This document shows positions 1 through 10,308 of a stretch of 64,000 nt of DNA, piece after piece. The position numbers and the translations under genes were made by a program. The stretch spans positions 496,001 through 560,000 of the forward strand of contig NZ_AP027741.1 in assembly GCF_030296755.1 (NCBI RefSeq), written 5' to 3'. The notes beneath the pieces are model-generated. The model saw only the letters and a list, made by a program, of their open reading frames with translations, was not told the DNA's origin and made no database searches. Position 1 is the first letter of the stretch, and each line of letters starts with the position of its first letter. The stretch comes from Methylophaga marina (GTDB lineage Bacteria > Pseudomonadota > Gammaproteobacteria > Nitrosococcales > Methylophagaceae).

Positions 1-480
1 AAACACTTCACGAATCGCTTTTTTGATGTTTGCTAAGCCAGAAACGTTAAGAAATGTTTCTTGTTGCCCCGCGAAAGAAGCATCAGGTAAATCTTCTGCC
101 GTTGCTGATGAACGCACAGCAAAGCTTGCTTCAGGACCGTATTCTTTTTCCAGCGCGGCATAAGCTTCGTCTATCGCTTTTTCCATCGCTTCTGGATAAG
201 GAATAGTCATAATCCAATCACGGATTTCCTGACCTGTTTTTTGCAAAGCAGTGACGTCATCGACATCCAGCTCACGCAAGCGTTCATTGATTTTACTCTG
301 GAGTCCATCGTGCAGAAGAAACTCCCGGTAAGCATCCGCTGTTGTGGCAAAGCCACCTGGGACATCGACTCCTAGAGGGGCGAGATTTTGCAGCATTTCA
401 CCTAATGAGGCGTTTTTACCACCTACTCTGCCGACATCCTCCATGCATAGCTTATCCAGAGAGATAACATATTCCGACAT
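1..480 (-). CDS. ppsA: phosphoenolpyruvate synthase, N-terminal part (runs off left edge)
   Basis: The minus-strand frame starts at ATG 480 and is open to the window edge, about 160 codons. The N-terminus ([11 protein letters not shown], then [11 protein letters not shown] and a [21 protein letters not shown]-like stretch) is the typical ATP-grasp pyruvate-phosphate dikinase domain of PEP synthase, which converts pyruvate, ATP and water to PEP, AMP and phosphate. The remaining ATP-grasp, phospho-histidine and PEP-utilising domains lie outside the window. It follows ppsR by 8 bp on the same strand, so the two are probably co-transcribed. Product assignment is strong; completeness cannot be judged. 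Confidence 0.93.
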   Translation of the reverse strand, partial: MSEYVISLDKLCMEDVGRVGGKNASLGEMLQNLAPLGVDVPGGFATTADAYREFLLHDGLQSKINERLRELDVDDVTALQKTGQEIRDWIMTIPYPEAMEKAIDEAYAALEKEYGPEASFAVRSSATAEDLPDASFAGQQETFLNVSGLANIKKAIREVF

Positions 481-488
481 AGTTATAA

Positions 489-1379
489 CTACCTTGCTTT
501 TATAGATTTATTAAACATTAAAACCGACTCTCTTACTCGCTCCCGGCCCAAGCCCAGTGCACGTACTACACGGCTTGAGATTTCTTCGATTGAAGTATCG
601 GTTGTTTCGAAAACGGCAATTCCCGCTTTATCGAACATAGATTGTGCTTGTGTCAATTCTGCCTGACAAATTTCCAGAGAGGCGTATTCACTCCCGGGCC
701 GGCGTTGGCGTCTGATACGACTTAATGGTACGGGCTTAATTGTTAGCCCGACCAGTTTATCAATATTATCCAATAAACACTGAGGTAATTCATCTGAAGA
801 CAAGTCTTCTGGCGTCAAAGGATAGTTCGCCACTTTGAGTGAAAAGTTCATTGCCAGATAAAGACTTGTAGGGGTCTTACCACAACGTGACACACCAGCA
901 AGAATCACATCGGCATCATTATAATGATCGGGTCTGACACCATCATCATGCGTCAGAGCGAAGTCAATGGCGTCTAATCTGCGCTGGTATGTGGTATCGC
1001 TAAATGCAATTCGCGAGACACCTTGTTTATGTGATGACTCAACACCAAAGAAACTTTCCAATGAGCCAATATAACTGTGAAACAAACTAATAACACAAGC
1101 GTTGGCGCTCTCGATAATGTATTGCTCATCATCATGCACTAAAGTGCTAAAAACAACGGGTTTGAGATTAGACTCTAAGCTGGTTTCGTTTATTTTCTCT
1201 CTGGCCTGTAATGCTTTTTCTGGGGTGTCTACAAAGGCCAGTGTGATGGTTTCGAACTCGAGATCAGGAAATTGAGCCAACAAGCACTTTCCATAAGATT
1301 CGGCAGTAAGTCCGGTGCGGTCTGATACAAAGAACACTTTCCGTATTTGTTCAGAATATTGTAGTTCTGTTTCTGTCAT
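489..1379 (-). CDS. ppsR: PEP synthase regulatory protein (bifunctional Ser/Thr kinase / pyrophosphorylase)
   Basis: A 296-residue protein of the PpsR (DUF299) family. It opens with [16 protein letters not shown], the usual family start, and has a P-loop-like [15 protein letters not shown] near residue 162. Members use ADP to phosphorylate, and phosphate to dephosphorylate, PEP synthase on a threonine next to its catalytic histidine, switching the enzyme off and on. It lies directly upstream of ppsA on the same strand, the common arrangement. Length is slightly above the usual ~270 residues. The 276-bp gap to the divergent gene at 1656 must contain both promoters; I see no clear operator there. 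Confidence 0.93.
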   Translation of the reverse strand: MTETELQYSEQIRKVFFVSDRTGLTAESYGKCLLAQFPDLEFETITLAFVDTPEKALQAREKINETSLESNLKPVVFSTLVHDDEQYIIESANACVISLFHSYIGSLESFFGVESSHKQGVSRIAFSDTTYQRRLDAIDFALTHDDGVRPDHYNDADVILAGVSRCGKTPTSLYLAMNFSLKVANYPLTPEDLSSDELPQCLLDNIDKLVGLTIKPVPLSRIRRQRRPGSEYASLEICQAELTQAQSMFDKAGIAVFETTDTSIEEISSRVVRALGLGRERVRESVLMFNKSIKAR

Positions 1380-1655
1380 GTGTTAATCATGTGCCGAAAT
1401 ACAGGAATTGATCAACAAAAATTTTGCGTTAAGACAAAACACTGTTTACTCAATTCAGACCATACCGTATTTACTCGTCATATCAAAAAGACCTGTGGGA
1501 TCATTTTCAAAACGAAAATACGGCAACCAAAACCGTGAATAATCGCATCTTTTTAAACTAAAAACCAGACTTAATCGATATATTATACTTCTGACAATCA
1601 GACACTTTATGATAACAGGTCCGAGGGAAAGGGCCTATCTAGGATAGATATATAA

Positions 1656-2666
1656 ATGAGTACCTTGATTCATCCCAATGATGCGCTTGTGAATGAAGAG
1701 CAAACACTTCCACTGATACCGGTATGTGAACACTTTGCAGGTAACCGTCACACACTACTCAAAGCCTTTGCGATTCAAGCTGAGTATGGCCCTGTTTTCG
1801 ACATAACTTGTGATTGCGAAGATGGTGCAGCAACGGGGACAGAAATTTCCCACGCCAATATGATTGTTGAGCTTCTCAATAGCGAACATAACATTCATAA
1901 AATGGCAGGTGTGCGTATCCATGGTTTCAATGAGCCTGTCTGGAAACAGGAAGTCGATATTTTATTATCTGGGGCAAGAGATCTCATTCGTTACATAACA
2001 CTTCCCAAGGCGCAGGATGCGACTCAAGTTGAGATGATGCTTGAATACATCCAGCTAGCCTCACAGAAATATAGCCTTCAGCATCCGCTGCCAATACATG
2101 TTTTGATTGAAACCCATGGCGCCTTAGGTGATGTCAACAAGATTGCCATGATGGAGCCAGTTGAAGTGCTCGATTTTGGCATTATGGACTACATCAGTAC
2201 TCATCAGGGTGCGATAACAGATGAAGCGATGCGGAGCCCTCTACAGTTCGAGCATGCGTTAATCGTAAAAGCAAAAACTGAGATAGTCAGTGCATCGATA
2301 ACCTCAGGTTGTATCGCCTCACATAATGTCACCCTAGCAATTAAAGATTCTCAACAAACCTACGATGATGCCTATCGAGCCCGCCATCAGATCGGCTTTA
2401 TGAGAATGTGGAGTGTTCACCCTGCTCAGATCAAACCTATTATTGAGGCTATGAGTCCTAACCCACAGCAGCTCCAACTAGCCAGTGAGGTTTTACTATC
2501 AGCACAACAATATAACTGGGCACCTATTCAGCTGAACGGAAAACTGTATGACAAAGCTTCGTATCGTTATTACTGGCAACAAATTCAACAGGCCTATTTA
2601 GCTGGTATTCCTCTCGAAAAACCTGTGCAACAACAGTTTTTTAGTCAGAATAATTGCACACCATAA
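1656..2666 (+). CDS. HpcH/HpaI aldolase / citrate-lyase-beta-like protein
   Basis: 336 residues of the CitE/HpcH TIM-barrel family (C-C lyases acting on acyl-CoA or malate-type substrates). Visible signatures are an acidic DITCDCEDGAATG near residue 50, VRIHGFNEP near 89, TLPKAQDA near 113, LIETHGALGDV near 149, and WSVHPAQIKPI near 251. The acidic and arginine residues match Mg2+ and carboxylate binding in the family. Substrate cannot be read from sequence; in methylotrophs relatives include malyl-CoA/citramalyl-CoA lyase-like proteins, but no serine-cycle genes are seen here. It is a single gene, closed by a terminator at 2778-2810. Confidence 0.8.
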   Translation: MSTLIHPNDALVNEEQTLPLIPVCEHFAGNRHTLLKAFAIQAEYGPVFDITCDCEDGAATGTEISHANMIVELLNSEHNIHKMAGVRIHGFNEPVWKQEVDILLSGARDLIRYITLPKAQDATQVEMMLEYIQLASQKYSLQHPLPIHVLIETHGALGDVNKIAMMEPVEVLDFGIMDYISTHQGAITDEAMRSPLQFEHALIVKAKTEIVSASITSGCIASHNVTLAIKDSQQTYDDAYRARHQIGFMRMWSVHPAQIKPIIEAMSPNPQQLQLASEVLLSAQQYNWAPIQLNGKLYDKASYRYYWQQIQQAYLAGIPLEKPVQQQFFSQNNCTP

Positions 2667-2777
2667 GGACTACATTACATAGGTAGATATGAAATTAACC
2701 ATACATTATTCCTGTCATGCTATTAACAAGTTAAATACCCACAATACCGACTAGCCAAAAATCATTCAGTTAAAAAA

Positions 2778-2810
2778 AAGCCCGCACAAGAACTTTGTAC
2801 GGGCTTTTTT
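2778..2810. terminator. bidirectional rho-independent terminator
   Basis: A GC-rich stem AAGCCCG...CGGGCTT with an imperfect inner extension (CACAAG / CTTTGTA) is flanked by an A-run on the left and a T-run on the right. It can therefore end both the lyase gene (plus) and the merR-like/ihfA operon (minus), which converge here. Confidence 0.85.
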
Positions 2811-2833
2811 ATTTGAAAAGAATGAACGAGAAA

Positions 2834-3199
2834 TTAGTTTAAAAACGTTCTTAAATCTTCAAGTTCTTTCAGCAACTCTTTTACGAGCTGTTTTTGATCA
2901 GTTTGATTATCAGCAGAAGCACTCGCTTTTGCATCGGTTCCCAATTGCTGTCTGGCACCACCGATGGTGAAGCCTTGCTCATATAACAAGCCACGAATCT
3001 CACGAATCAACACAACATCATGACGCTGGTAATAACGACGATTACCTCGACGTTTAACCGGTTTAAGTTGTGAAAATTCTTGTTCCCAGTACCGAAGAAC
3101 GTGAGGTTTTACACCACACAACTCACTGACTTCACCAATCGTAAAATAGCGTTTCGCCGGTATTACAGGGAGTTCGTTGTTGTTACTTGCTTCCAGCAT
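2834..3199 (-). CDS. MerR-family transcriptional regulator downstream of ihfA
   Basis: 121 residues with a MerR N-terminal winged helix ([25 protein letters not shown], residues about 18-42, then [13 protein letters not shown]) and a short C-terminal coiled segment rich in K, L and E. There is no metal-binding cysteine cluster, so an effector cannot be named. It overlaps the 3' end of ihfA by 17 bp on the same strand. A small MerR protein after ihfA is a conserved arrangement in gammaproteobacteria, but its target is not established. Confidence 0.85.
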   Translation of the reverse strand: MLEASNNNELPVIPAKRYFTIGEVSELCGVKPHVLRYWEQEFSQLKPVKRRGNRRYYQRHDVVLIREIRGLLYEQGFTIGGARQQLGTDAKASASADNQTDQKQLVKELLKELEDLRTFLN

Positions 3200-3479
3200 A
3201 ATTGTCCACCCTTGCCTTCAGTTTTTGTCCGGGTCTGAACGTGACCACGCGACGGGCTGTTATTGGGATTTCTTCACCAGTTTTTGGGTTACGACCTGGT
3301 CTTTCACTTTTATCTCTTAATTCAAAATTACCGAACCCAGATAACTTTACTTGTTCACCTTTTTCTAATGCCGTACGAATTTCTTCAAAAAACATTTCAA
3401 CTAATTCTTTTGCTTCACGTTTGTTGAAACCTAATTCATCGTACAACTGTTCTGTCATATCGGCCTTAGTCAGTGCCAT
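3183..3479 (-). CDS. ihfA: integration host factor subunit alpha
   Basis: 98 residues, the normal IhfA length. The HU/IHF fold signatures are [25 protein letters not shown] at the N-terminus, [26 protein letters not shown] with the DNA-intercalating proline loop (RNPKTG), and the C-terminal [12 protein letters not shown]. With IhfB it bends DNA at sites for recombination, replication and sigma-54 promoter activation. The last of these may matter for the NorR/sigma-54 promoter in this window. It follows pheT by 40 bp, the standard pheST-ihfA order. Confidence 0.97.
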   Translation of the reverse strand: MALTKADMTEQLYDELGFNKREAKELVEMFFEEIRTALEKGEQVKLSGFGNFELRDKSERPGRNPKTGEEIPITARRVVTFRPGQKLKARVDNYAGSK

Positions 3480-3518
3480 GTCTACCTCAAATTAATTCTT
3501 ATTGTTTATTAAGCGATG

Positions 3519-5894
3519 TTAAGATCTTATCGTTGCATTAAGCTTTTGCGACAGCGTTTCTGTCACAGTTTTAAGCAATGAGTCGACTTCATCGTCTGTT
3601 AATGTTCGCTCTTTGTGCTGGAGTATAAAGGCCACTGCCAAGCTTTTCTTACCAAGCTCGACGCCTTCTCCACTATACACGTCAAATAATTGAAATGACT
3701 TAAGAATATCAGAATCGATCTTACTCAAGCAATCTTCAATTTGACCCGCATTGACAGCATCATCTACCAAAAGAGCCAAATCACGACGCAATGCTGGGAA
3801 TTTTGACAGTGTCTCAAACTCGGGAACGACAGAATCAACGACATCATTCAGGCTTAACTCGAAAACGTAGACCTTCCCATCAATATCCAGTGATTTGTTT
3901 AGTTTTGGATGGATAGCGCCTAGCCAACCAATAGCTTCATCGTTCTTATAGACACGTGCAGATTGGCCGGGATGTAATGCTGGGTGAGATTCTTTCTCGA
4001 ACCTTACTTGACCACCACCAAGTGCAAGCAGCGCTTCTACATCGGCTTTGATGTCGAAGAAATCCACTTCACGTGGATTCTGCGACCACTGTTCGGCATA
4101 ATTACTGCCGTATATTAAACCACCAATTTGACGCGGTTGTGCAATATCGTTCAAATTACCTTTGAAGACACGTCCTACCTCAAATAGACGAATCCGGTCA
4201 TGCTGTCGATTTGCATTATAAACCATTGCCTGAACCAGGCCCGGCCAGAGTGATGTTCTCATCACAGAAAGATCAGACGAAATGGGATTGGCCAATTTTA
4301 TCGGCGCTGAGTCGTCTTGTGCGAGTAGCTGCTGGATTTTAGGCTCAACGAAACTATAGGTCACAGCTTCATGATAACCACGGTCAACCATGAGGTTTTG
4401 CAGCCGTTCAACTGGCGTCAACGTCTCCGTAATATTGGTTGTTAGAACGGTTCCCTGCGGACGTGTATTAGGCAATTTATCGTAGCCGTACAAGCGGCCT
4501 AACTCTTCGATTAAATCCACTTCGATTGCGAGATCAAAACGAAAAGACGGGACTGATACCTGCCAGCCATCTTCAACGACATCAACAGCCAAACCCAATC
4601 TTGTTAATTGTTCAGCCACTGTTTTACCGTCCAGTTCAAGGCCAAGCACTCGTTTGATTCTGTCAGAACGAAGATGAATCGTTGCTGTTTTCGGTAAATC
4701 TTTCTCGCTACATTCTTCAACAACAGGGCCAGCTTCACCACCCACAATTTCAAGCAATAAAGATGTTGCACGATTCATAGCCTTGCTAGCTAATTCTGGA
4801 TCCACCCCTCGTTCAAAGCGATGTGATGAATCTGTATGCAAACCATAGCTTCGCGCTTTACCAGCAATAGCTTCTGGTGCAAAGAATGCTGACTCTAGGA
4901 ACAGAGAGGTGGTGAGTGAACTCACTGATGAGTCTTGTCCACCCATAACACCAGCTAAGGCTAGTGGCTTTTCTGCATCACAAATCAATAAGGTATCTGC
5001 TTGCGTATCGATTGTTTGGCCGTCTAACAGGGTCAGCTTTTCACCCTGTTGTGATAAACGCACATTAATTGATTGTTCAATCTTACCCAAATCAAAGGCA
5101 TGCATAGGCTGCCCTAATTCGAGCATGACATAGTTAGTCACATCAACCACAGGTCCCAAACTTCTTAACCCACTGCGGCGGAGCTTCTCTTGCATCCACA
5201 CAGGTGTTTCTGCTGCTGGATTAATATTTTCGATGGTGCGTCCCAGATATCGTGGGCAGGCAGTAGTTGCTTCAACTTTGACATCCAAAATCTTGGAAGA
5301 GGTTGCGCTGACAGGCTCAGATGCGACAGCGTTGATATCTTCTGAAGTCAGTACACCGACTTCACGTGCTACACCCGCGACACTTAAGCAATCACTACGA
5401 TTGGGTGTGAGATCAATATCGATTGCATTATCATCTAAATCCAGATAAACACGAAAATCTTCACCAACAGGTGCATCATCAGCAAGCTCCATCAAACCGT
5501 CAGCAGATTCCGTCAGGCCTAATTCTTTTGATGAACACAACATACCAAACGATGGCACACCACGCAGTTTGGCTTGTTTAATTTTAAAGTTACCAGGTAA
5601 AACAGCACCGATGACCGCAACAGGTATTTTCAATCCTTCGCGAACATTACTTGCACCACAAACAATATCCAGTAACGCTTCGCCACCCACATTAACTTTT
5701 GTGAGACGTAACTTATCGGCATCCGGATGCGGTGTGACAGAAGTCACTTGCCCCACAACGACGCCTGAAAACTCGCCTGCCACAGCTTCTACGGCATCAA
5801 CTTCGAGACCAGCACCAGTGAGTTTATCAACTAATGCATCTGTATCAAGTGCAGGGTTTACCCACTCTCTTAACCATTTTTCACTAAACTTCAT
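3519..5894 (-). CDS. pheT: phenylalanine-tRNA ligase beta subunit
   Basis: 791 residues, full length for bacterial PheT. The order of domains is an N-terminal tRNA-binding OB fold (about residues 39-150, with SVTPHPDADKLRLTKV), B3/B4 with the editing site (about 210-400), the B5 DNA-binding-like domain (about 400-475), a core synthetase-like domain, and a C-terminal ferredoxin-fold anticodon-binding domain (FETLSKFPALRRDLALLVDD to the end). It forms the alpha2beta2 PheRS with PheS, encoded 16 bp upstream. No frameshift is seen across 2.4 kb. Confidence 0.97.
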   Translation of the reverse strand: MKFSEKWLREWVNPALDTDALVDKLTGAGLEVDAVEAVAGEFSGVVVGQVTSVTPHPDADKLRLTKVNVGGEALLDIVCGASNVREGLKIPVAVIGAVLPGNFKIKQAKLRGVPSFGMLCSSKELGLTESADGLMELADDAPVGEDFRVYLDLDDNAIDIDLTPNRSDCLSVAGVAREVGVLTSEDINAVASEPVSATSSKILDVKVEATTACPRYLGRTIENINPAAETPVWMQEKLRRSGLRSLGPVVDVTNYVMLELGQPMHAFDLGKIEQSINVRLSQQGEKLTLLDGQTIDTQADTLLICDAEKPLALAGVMGGQDSSVSSLTTSLFLESAFFAPEAIAGKARSYGLHTDSSHRFERGVDPELASKAMNRATSLLLEIVGGEAGPVVEECSEKDLPKTATIHLRSDRIKRVLGLELDGKTVAEQLTRLGLAVDVVEDGWQVSVPSFRFDLAIEVDLIEELGRLYGYDKLPNTRPQGTVLTTNITETLTPVERLQNLMVDRGYHEAVTYSFVEPKIQQLLAQDDSAPIKLANPISSDLSVMRTSLWPGLVQAMVYNANRQHDRIRLFEVGRVFKGNLNDIAQPRQIGGLIYGSNYAEQWSQNPREVDFFDIKADVEALLALGGGQVRFEKESHPALHPGQSARVYKNDEAIGWLGAIHPKLNKSLDIDGKVYVFELSLNDVVDSVVPEFETLSKFPALRRDLALLVDDAVNAGQIEDCLSKIDSDILKSFQLFDVYSGEGVELGKKSLAVAFILQHKERTLTDDEVDSLLKTVTETLSQKLNATIRS

Positions 5895-5910
5895 TGTCTT
5901 ATCTCGTCGC

Positions 5911-7014
<1,104 letters not shown>

Positions 7015-7055
7015 TTACATGCAAACACGTAGGTTTAATCAATAAACCGACGATA

Positions 7056-7415
7056 TTAGTTTGCCAGTGCAGCTTTCGCTTTTTCTGCAAGTGCAGCAAA
7101 TGCAGCTTCATCATGTACAGCGATATCGGCCAAAACTTTTCGATCGATTTCGATAGAGGCTTTTTTCAGACCATCGATCATTCTGCTGTAAGACAATCCA
7201 CACTCACGTGCAGCAGCATTGATACGTGCAATCCATAAAGTACGGAAATTACGTTTTTTCTGACGACGGTCACGATAAGCATATTGACCTGCTTTGGTGA
7301 CTGCTTGGACAGCTACGCGGTATACGTTCTTACGACGACCGTAATACCCTTTTGCTTGGTCAAGAACTTTTTTATGGCGAGCACGTGCTGTGACGCCGCG
7401 TTTTACTCTAGGCAT
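7056..7415 (-). CDS. rplT: 50S ribosomal protein L20
   Basis: 119 residues, the usual length. [18 protein letters not shown] at the N-terminus and the highly basic [16 protein letters not shown] segment are diagnostic. L20 binds 23S rRNA early in large-subunit assembly and, in relatives, represses rpmI-rplT translation by binding the operon mRNA. It sits 16 bp after rpmI in the infC-rpmI-rplT operon. Confidence 0.98.
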   Translation of the reverse strand: MPRVKRGVTARARHKKVLDQAKGYYGRRKNVYRVAVQAVTKAGQYAYRDRRQKKRNFRTLWIARINAAARECGLSYSRMIDGLKKASIEIDRKVLADIAVHDEAAFAALAEKAKAALAN

Positions 7416-7431
7416 TAGAAAACTCCCTCAA

Positions 7432-7629
7432 TTACAGGTTTGGCAACATTTTACGAACTGACATGTGATCTGCTTTACAGATTGTCAGAGTAGAACGTAA
7501 TTGACGTTTACGCTTAGTGCTTTTTTTGGTCAGGATATGACTAGTGAAAGCTTGTGAGCGCTTGAATTTTCCACTACCAGTGCGTTTAAAACGCTTAGCA
7601 GCACCACTATGGTTTTTTAATTTAGGCAT
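7432..7629 (-). CDS. rpmI: 50S ribosomal protein L35
   Basis: 65 residues ([18 protein letters not shown]...), with the conserved basic pattern and the C-terminal [11 protein letters not shown]. The length matches bacterial L35. It lies between infC (34 bp upstream) and rplT (16 bp downstream), the invariant order of this operon. Confidence 0.98.
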   Translation of the reverse strand: MPKLKNHSGAAKRFKRTGSGKFKRSQAFTSHILTKKSTKRKRQLRSTLTICKADHMSVRKMLPNL

Positions 7630-7663
7630 TGAATTAACAACTCCGCATTGAAAGTTTATATAG

Positions 7664-8182
7664 TTATTTTTTACTGTTTGGAGCCAAAACCATAATCATT
7701 TGACGCCCTTCTTTCTTAGGTCGTTGTTCAACGCTAGACAGTTCTTTAAGATCTTCTGCAACTCGTTCAAGTAGCTTAAGACCCAAGTCCTGATGCGCCA
7801 TTTCACGTCCACGAAATCGGAGGCTGACTTTAGTTTTGTTCCCGCTTTCTAGGAAACGTATCAGGTTGCGTAGTTTTACCTGATAATCCCCTTCTTCTGT
7901 TCCAGGCCGGAATTTAACTTCCTTCACCTGAATTTGTTTTTGTTTTTTCTTAGCTAGCGCTTTCTGCTTGCCTTCTTCAAACAAAAACTTGCCGTAATCC
8001 ATGATACGGCATACTGGTGGAGTCGCTTGTGGCGCGATTTCCACCAAATCCAGATCAGCTTGTTCGGCTCGTTCTAACGCGTCTTTCAGCGTAACGATGC
8101 CCACTTGCTCACCATTAGAATCTGTTAATCGTACTTCTTTGGCTGTGATTTCTCCATTCAGCCTTTTTTGATCTGTAGCGAT
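7664..8182 (-). CDS. infC: translation initiation factor IF-3, with non-canonical AUC start
   Basis: A conventional start gives only 146 residues (GTG 8104) and loses conserved IF-3 N-terminal sequence. The frame continues upstream as [20 protein letters not shown] then SNGEQVGIV, a clear IF-3 N-terminus. It is closed by an in-frame TAG two codons above ATC 8182-8180. The only plausible start is therefore that AUC, preceded by an AGAGG ribosome site. This gives 172 residues. IF-3 genes characteristically use AUU/AUC so that IF-3, which discriminates against such codons, represses itself. The start lies 3 nt after the thrS stop, implying tight coupling. Product certain; exact start likely. Confidence 0.93.
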   Translation of the reverse strand: MATDQKRLNGEITAKEVRLTDSNGEQVGIVTLKDALERAEQADLDLVEIAPQATPPVCRIMDYGKFLFEEGKQKALAKKKQKQIQVKEVKFRPGTEEGDYQVKLRNLIRFLESGNKTKVSLRFRGREMAHQDLGLKLLERVAEDLKELSSVEQRPKKEGRQMIMVLAPNSKK

Positions 8183-8185
8183 GTT

Positions 8186-10111
8186 CTAATCCTCTATAAT
8201 TATTCGACCGCGACTCGCAACATCTTTCTGTAGCAAGCCAACAAAGTCCTCAAGTTGCATTGCACCTAGGTCTTCGCCTTTTCGAGTGCGTACTGCCACG
8301 GCATTATTTTCTGCTTCACGCTCACCCACCACAATCAAGTAGGGGACGCGACGTAAAGTGTGCTCGCGTATTTTAAAGCCAATCTTCTCGTTTCTCAAGT
8401 CCGAATCGACTCTAAATCCTTGTTTCTGCAAATTGTTGGTGATATTTCTGACATATTCAGATTGTTTATCACTGATTCCCATCACCACCACTTGCTTAGG
8501 TGCAAGCCATGTTGGGAATGCACCAGCATACTCTTCTATTAAGATACCGATGAATCTTTCTAAAGAACCAAGTATTGCCCTGTGCAGCATAACTGGCACT
8601 TGTTTACTGCCATCATCTGCGACATATGTCGCATCCAGACGACCAGGCATTGAGAAGTCAACCTGAATAGTACCGCACTGCCACACACGGCCAAGACAAT
8701 CTTTTAATGAGAATTCAATCTTTGGTCCGTAGAATGCGCCTTCACCTGGCTGTAGGTCCCAGTCTAATTCTGCGGCATTTAATGCCTGTTCTAGGGCATG
8801 TTCAGCCTTGTCCCATACCTCATCGCTCCCTACTCTACTTTCAGGACGAGTCGATAATTTAACGATGATTTCATTGAACCCGAAGTCGGCATAAACCTCG
8901 TGTAATAAATCAATAAAAGTGGCGACCTCTGACTGAATTTGATCTTCAGTACAGAAAATATGCGCATCATCTTGGGTAAATCCGCGTAAACGCATCAGGC
9001 CATGTAAAGTACCTGACGGTTCGTTGCGATGACATGAACCAAATTCAGCCATACGTAGTGGCAAATCTCTGTAGCTTTTCAGACCTTGATTAAAAATCTG
9101 AATATGACAAGGACAGTTCATTGGTTTCACGGCATAGTCACGATTTTCTGAATGGGTACTGAAAATCATATCGCCAAATTTATCCCAGTGACCTGATTTT
9201 TCCCACAAAGTGCGATCGACAACCTGAGGTGTGCGCACTTCCTGATAACCATTATTGCGTAACACGTCACGAATATAGTTTTCGACAACACGATAAATCT
9301 GCCAACCATTATCGTGCCAGAAGATCATGCCTGTGGCTTCTTCCTGCAAATGGAATAGATCAAGATTTTTAGCGATTTTACGATGATCGCGCTTTTCAGC
9401 TTCTTCCAGACGATGTAAATAAGCCTTAAGGGCTTTTTTATCTTGCCAGGCAGTACCGTATACCCGTTGTAACATTTCGTTATCAGAGTTACCACGCCAG
9501 TATGCACCCGCCAATTTCATCAATTTGAAGGCTTTTAACTTACCTGTGCTTGGTACGTGAGGACCACGACATAAATCGACAAAATCACCTTGGCGATAGA
9601 TAGATAAAGTCTCGCCTTGCGGAATATCTTCCAGGATTTCAGCTTTATAGATTTCACCCATATCACGGAATAACTCGATACCCGCATCACGAGAGATTTC
9701 TTCACGAACCACTGGAAGATCTTGCTTCACGATCTCTTCCATACGCTTCTGGATCTTAGCTAAATCATCCGGCGTAAACGCTTCTTTATATGAGAAATCA
9801 TAATAGAAGCCATCTTCAATCACCGGACCGATGGTGACTTGTGCTTCAGGATAGAGCTGTTTTACAGCCTGAGCCATTAGATGTGATGTAGAGTGACGGA
9901 TGACATCCAGACCATCTTCATCACGCTCAGTGATGATGGCTACCTCAGCATCCTGTTCAATGACGAATGACGTATCAACCAGCTTTCCATCAACTTTACC
10001 GGCTAATGCAGCACGGGCTAAACCAGTACCAATATCAGCGGCAACATCATGGATAGAAACGGGATGATCGAATTGGCGTTGAGAGCCGTCGGGAAGTGTT
10101 ACTGAAATCAT
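8186..10111 (-). CDS. thrS: threonine-tRNA ligase (housekeeping copy)
   Basis: Start chosen at ATG 10111 ([11 protein letters not shown]) with AGGA upstream; an in-frame start 27 bp higher adds nothing conserved. The product is 641 residues: TGS domain, editing domain ([11 protein letters not shown]), class II catalytic core and C-terminal anticodon domain. Zinc ligands are all present: Cys in [10 protein letters not shown], His in DDAHIFC, His in [11 protein letters not shown]. It is the first gene of the thrS-infC-rpmI-rplT-pheST block. A diverged second ThrRS gene lies at 25506-27512. Confidence 0.97.
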   Translation of the reverse strand: MISVTLPDGSQRQFDHPVSIHDVAADIGTGLARAALAGKVDGKLVDTSFVIEQDAEVAIITERDEDGLDVIRHSTSHLMAQAVKQLYPEAQVTIGPVIEDGFYYDFSYKEAFTPDDLAKIQKRMEEIVKQDLPVVREEISRDAGIELFRDMGEIYKAEILEDIPQGETLSIYRQGDFVDLCRGPHVPSTGKLKAFKLMKLAGAYWRGNSDNEMLQRVYGTAWQDKKALKAYLHRLEEAEKRDHRKIAKNLDLFHLQEEATGMIFWHDNGWQIYRVVENYIRDVLRNNGYQEVRTPQVVDRTLWEKSGHWDKFGDMIFSTHSENRDYAVKPMNCPCHIQIFNQGLKSYRDLPLRMAEFGSCHRNEPSGTLHGLMRLRGFTQDDAHIFCTEDQIQSEVATFIDLLHEVYADFGFNEIIVKLSTRPESRVGSDEVWDKAEHALEQALNAAELDWDLQPGEGAFYGPKIEFSLKDCLGRVWQCGTIQVDFSMPGRLDATYVADDGSKQVPVMLHRAILGSLERFIGILIEEYAGAFPTWLAPKQVVVMGISDKQSEYVRNITNNLQKQGFRVDSDLRNEKIGFKIREHTLRRVPYLIVVGEREAENNAVAVRTRKGEDLGAMQLEDFVGLLQKDVASRGRIIIED

Positions 10112-10155
10112 ATGAAGTCCTGGTTGTGGCCGATACAAAGGGCCTTAAAAACCAA

Positions 10156-10175
10156 AAAAGCGCCTAAGCGCTTTT
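10156..10175 (-). terminator. terminator after tRNA-Val
   Basis: AAAAGCGC-TTAG-GCGCTTTT with a following TT is a compact perfect stem just downstream of the tRNA-Val 3' end and just upstream of thrS. It separates the tRNA transcript from the thrS operon. Confidence 0.8.
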
Positions 10176-10182
10176 GAATATC

Positions 10183-10259
10183 TGGTAGGCACGAGTGGAT
10201 TCGAACCACCGACCCCCACCATGTCAAGGTGGTGCTCTAACCAACTGAGCTACGTGCCT
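10183..10259 (-). tRNA. tRNA-Val (anticodon GAC)
   Basis: A 77-nt cloverleaf with an encoded CCA. The acceptor stem is AGGCACG/CGTGCCT with A as discriminator, the D arm contains AGCTCAGTTGGTTAGAGC, the anticodon stem CCACC/GGTGG encloses loop TTGACAT (anticodon GAC), and the T arm has GGTTCGAATCC. Confidence 0.96.
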
Positions 10260-10308
10260 GCCGTGAAGCTGCGAAATTATACGCAGCTACTGACAGATTG
10301 CAAGCCCT

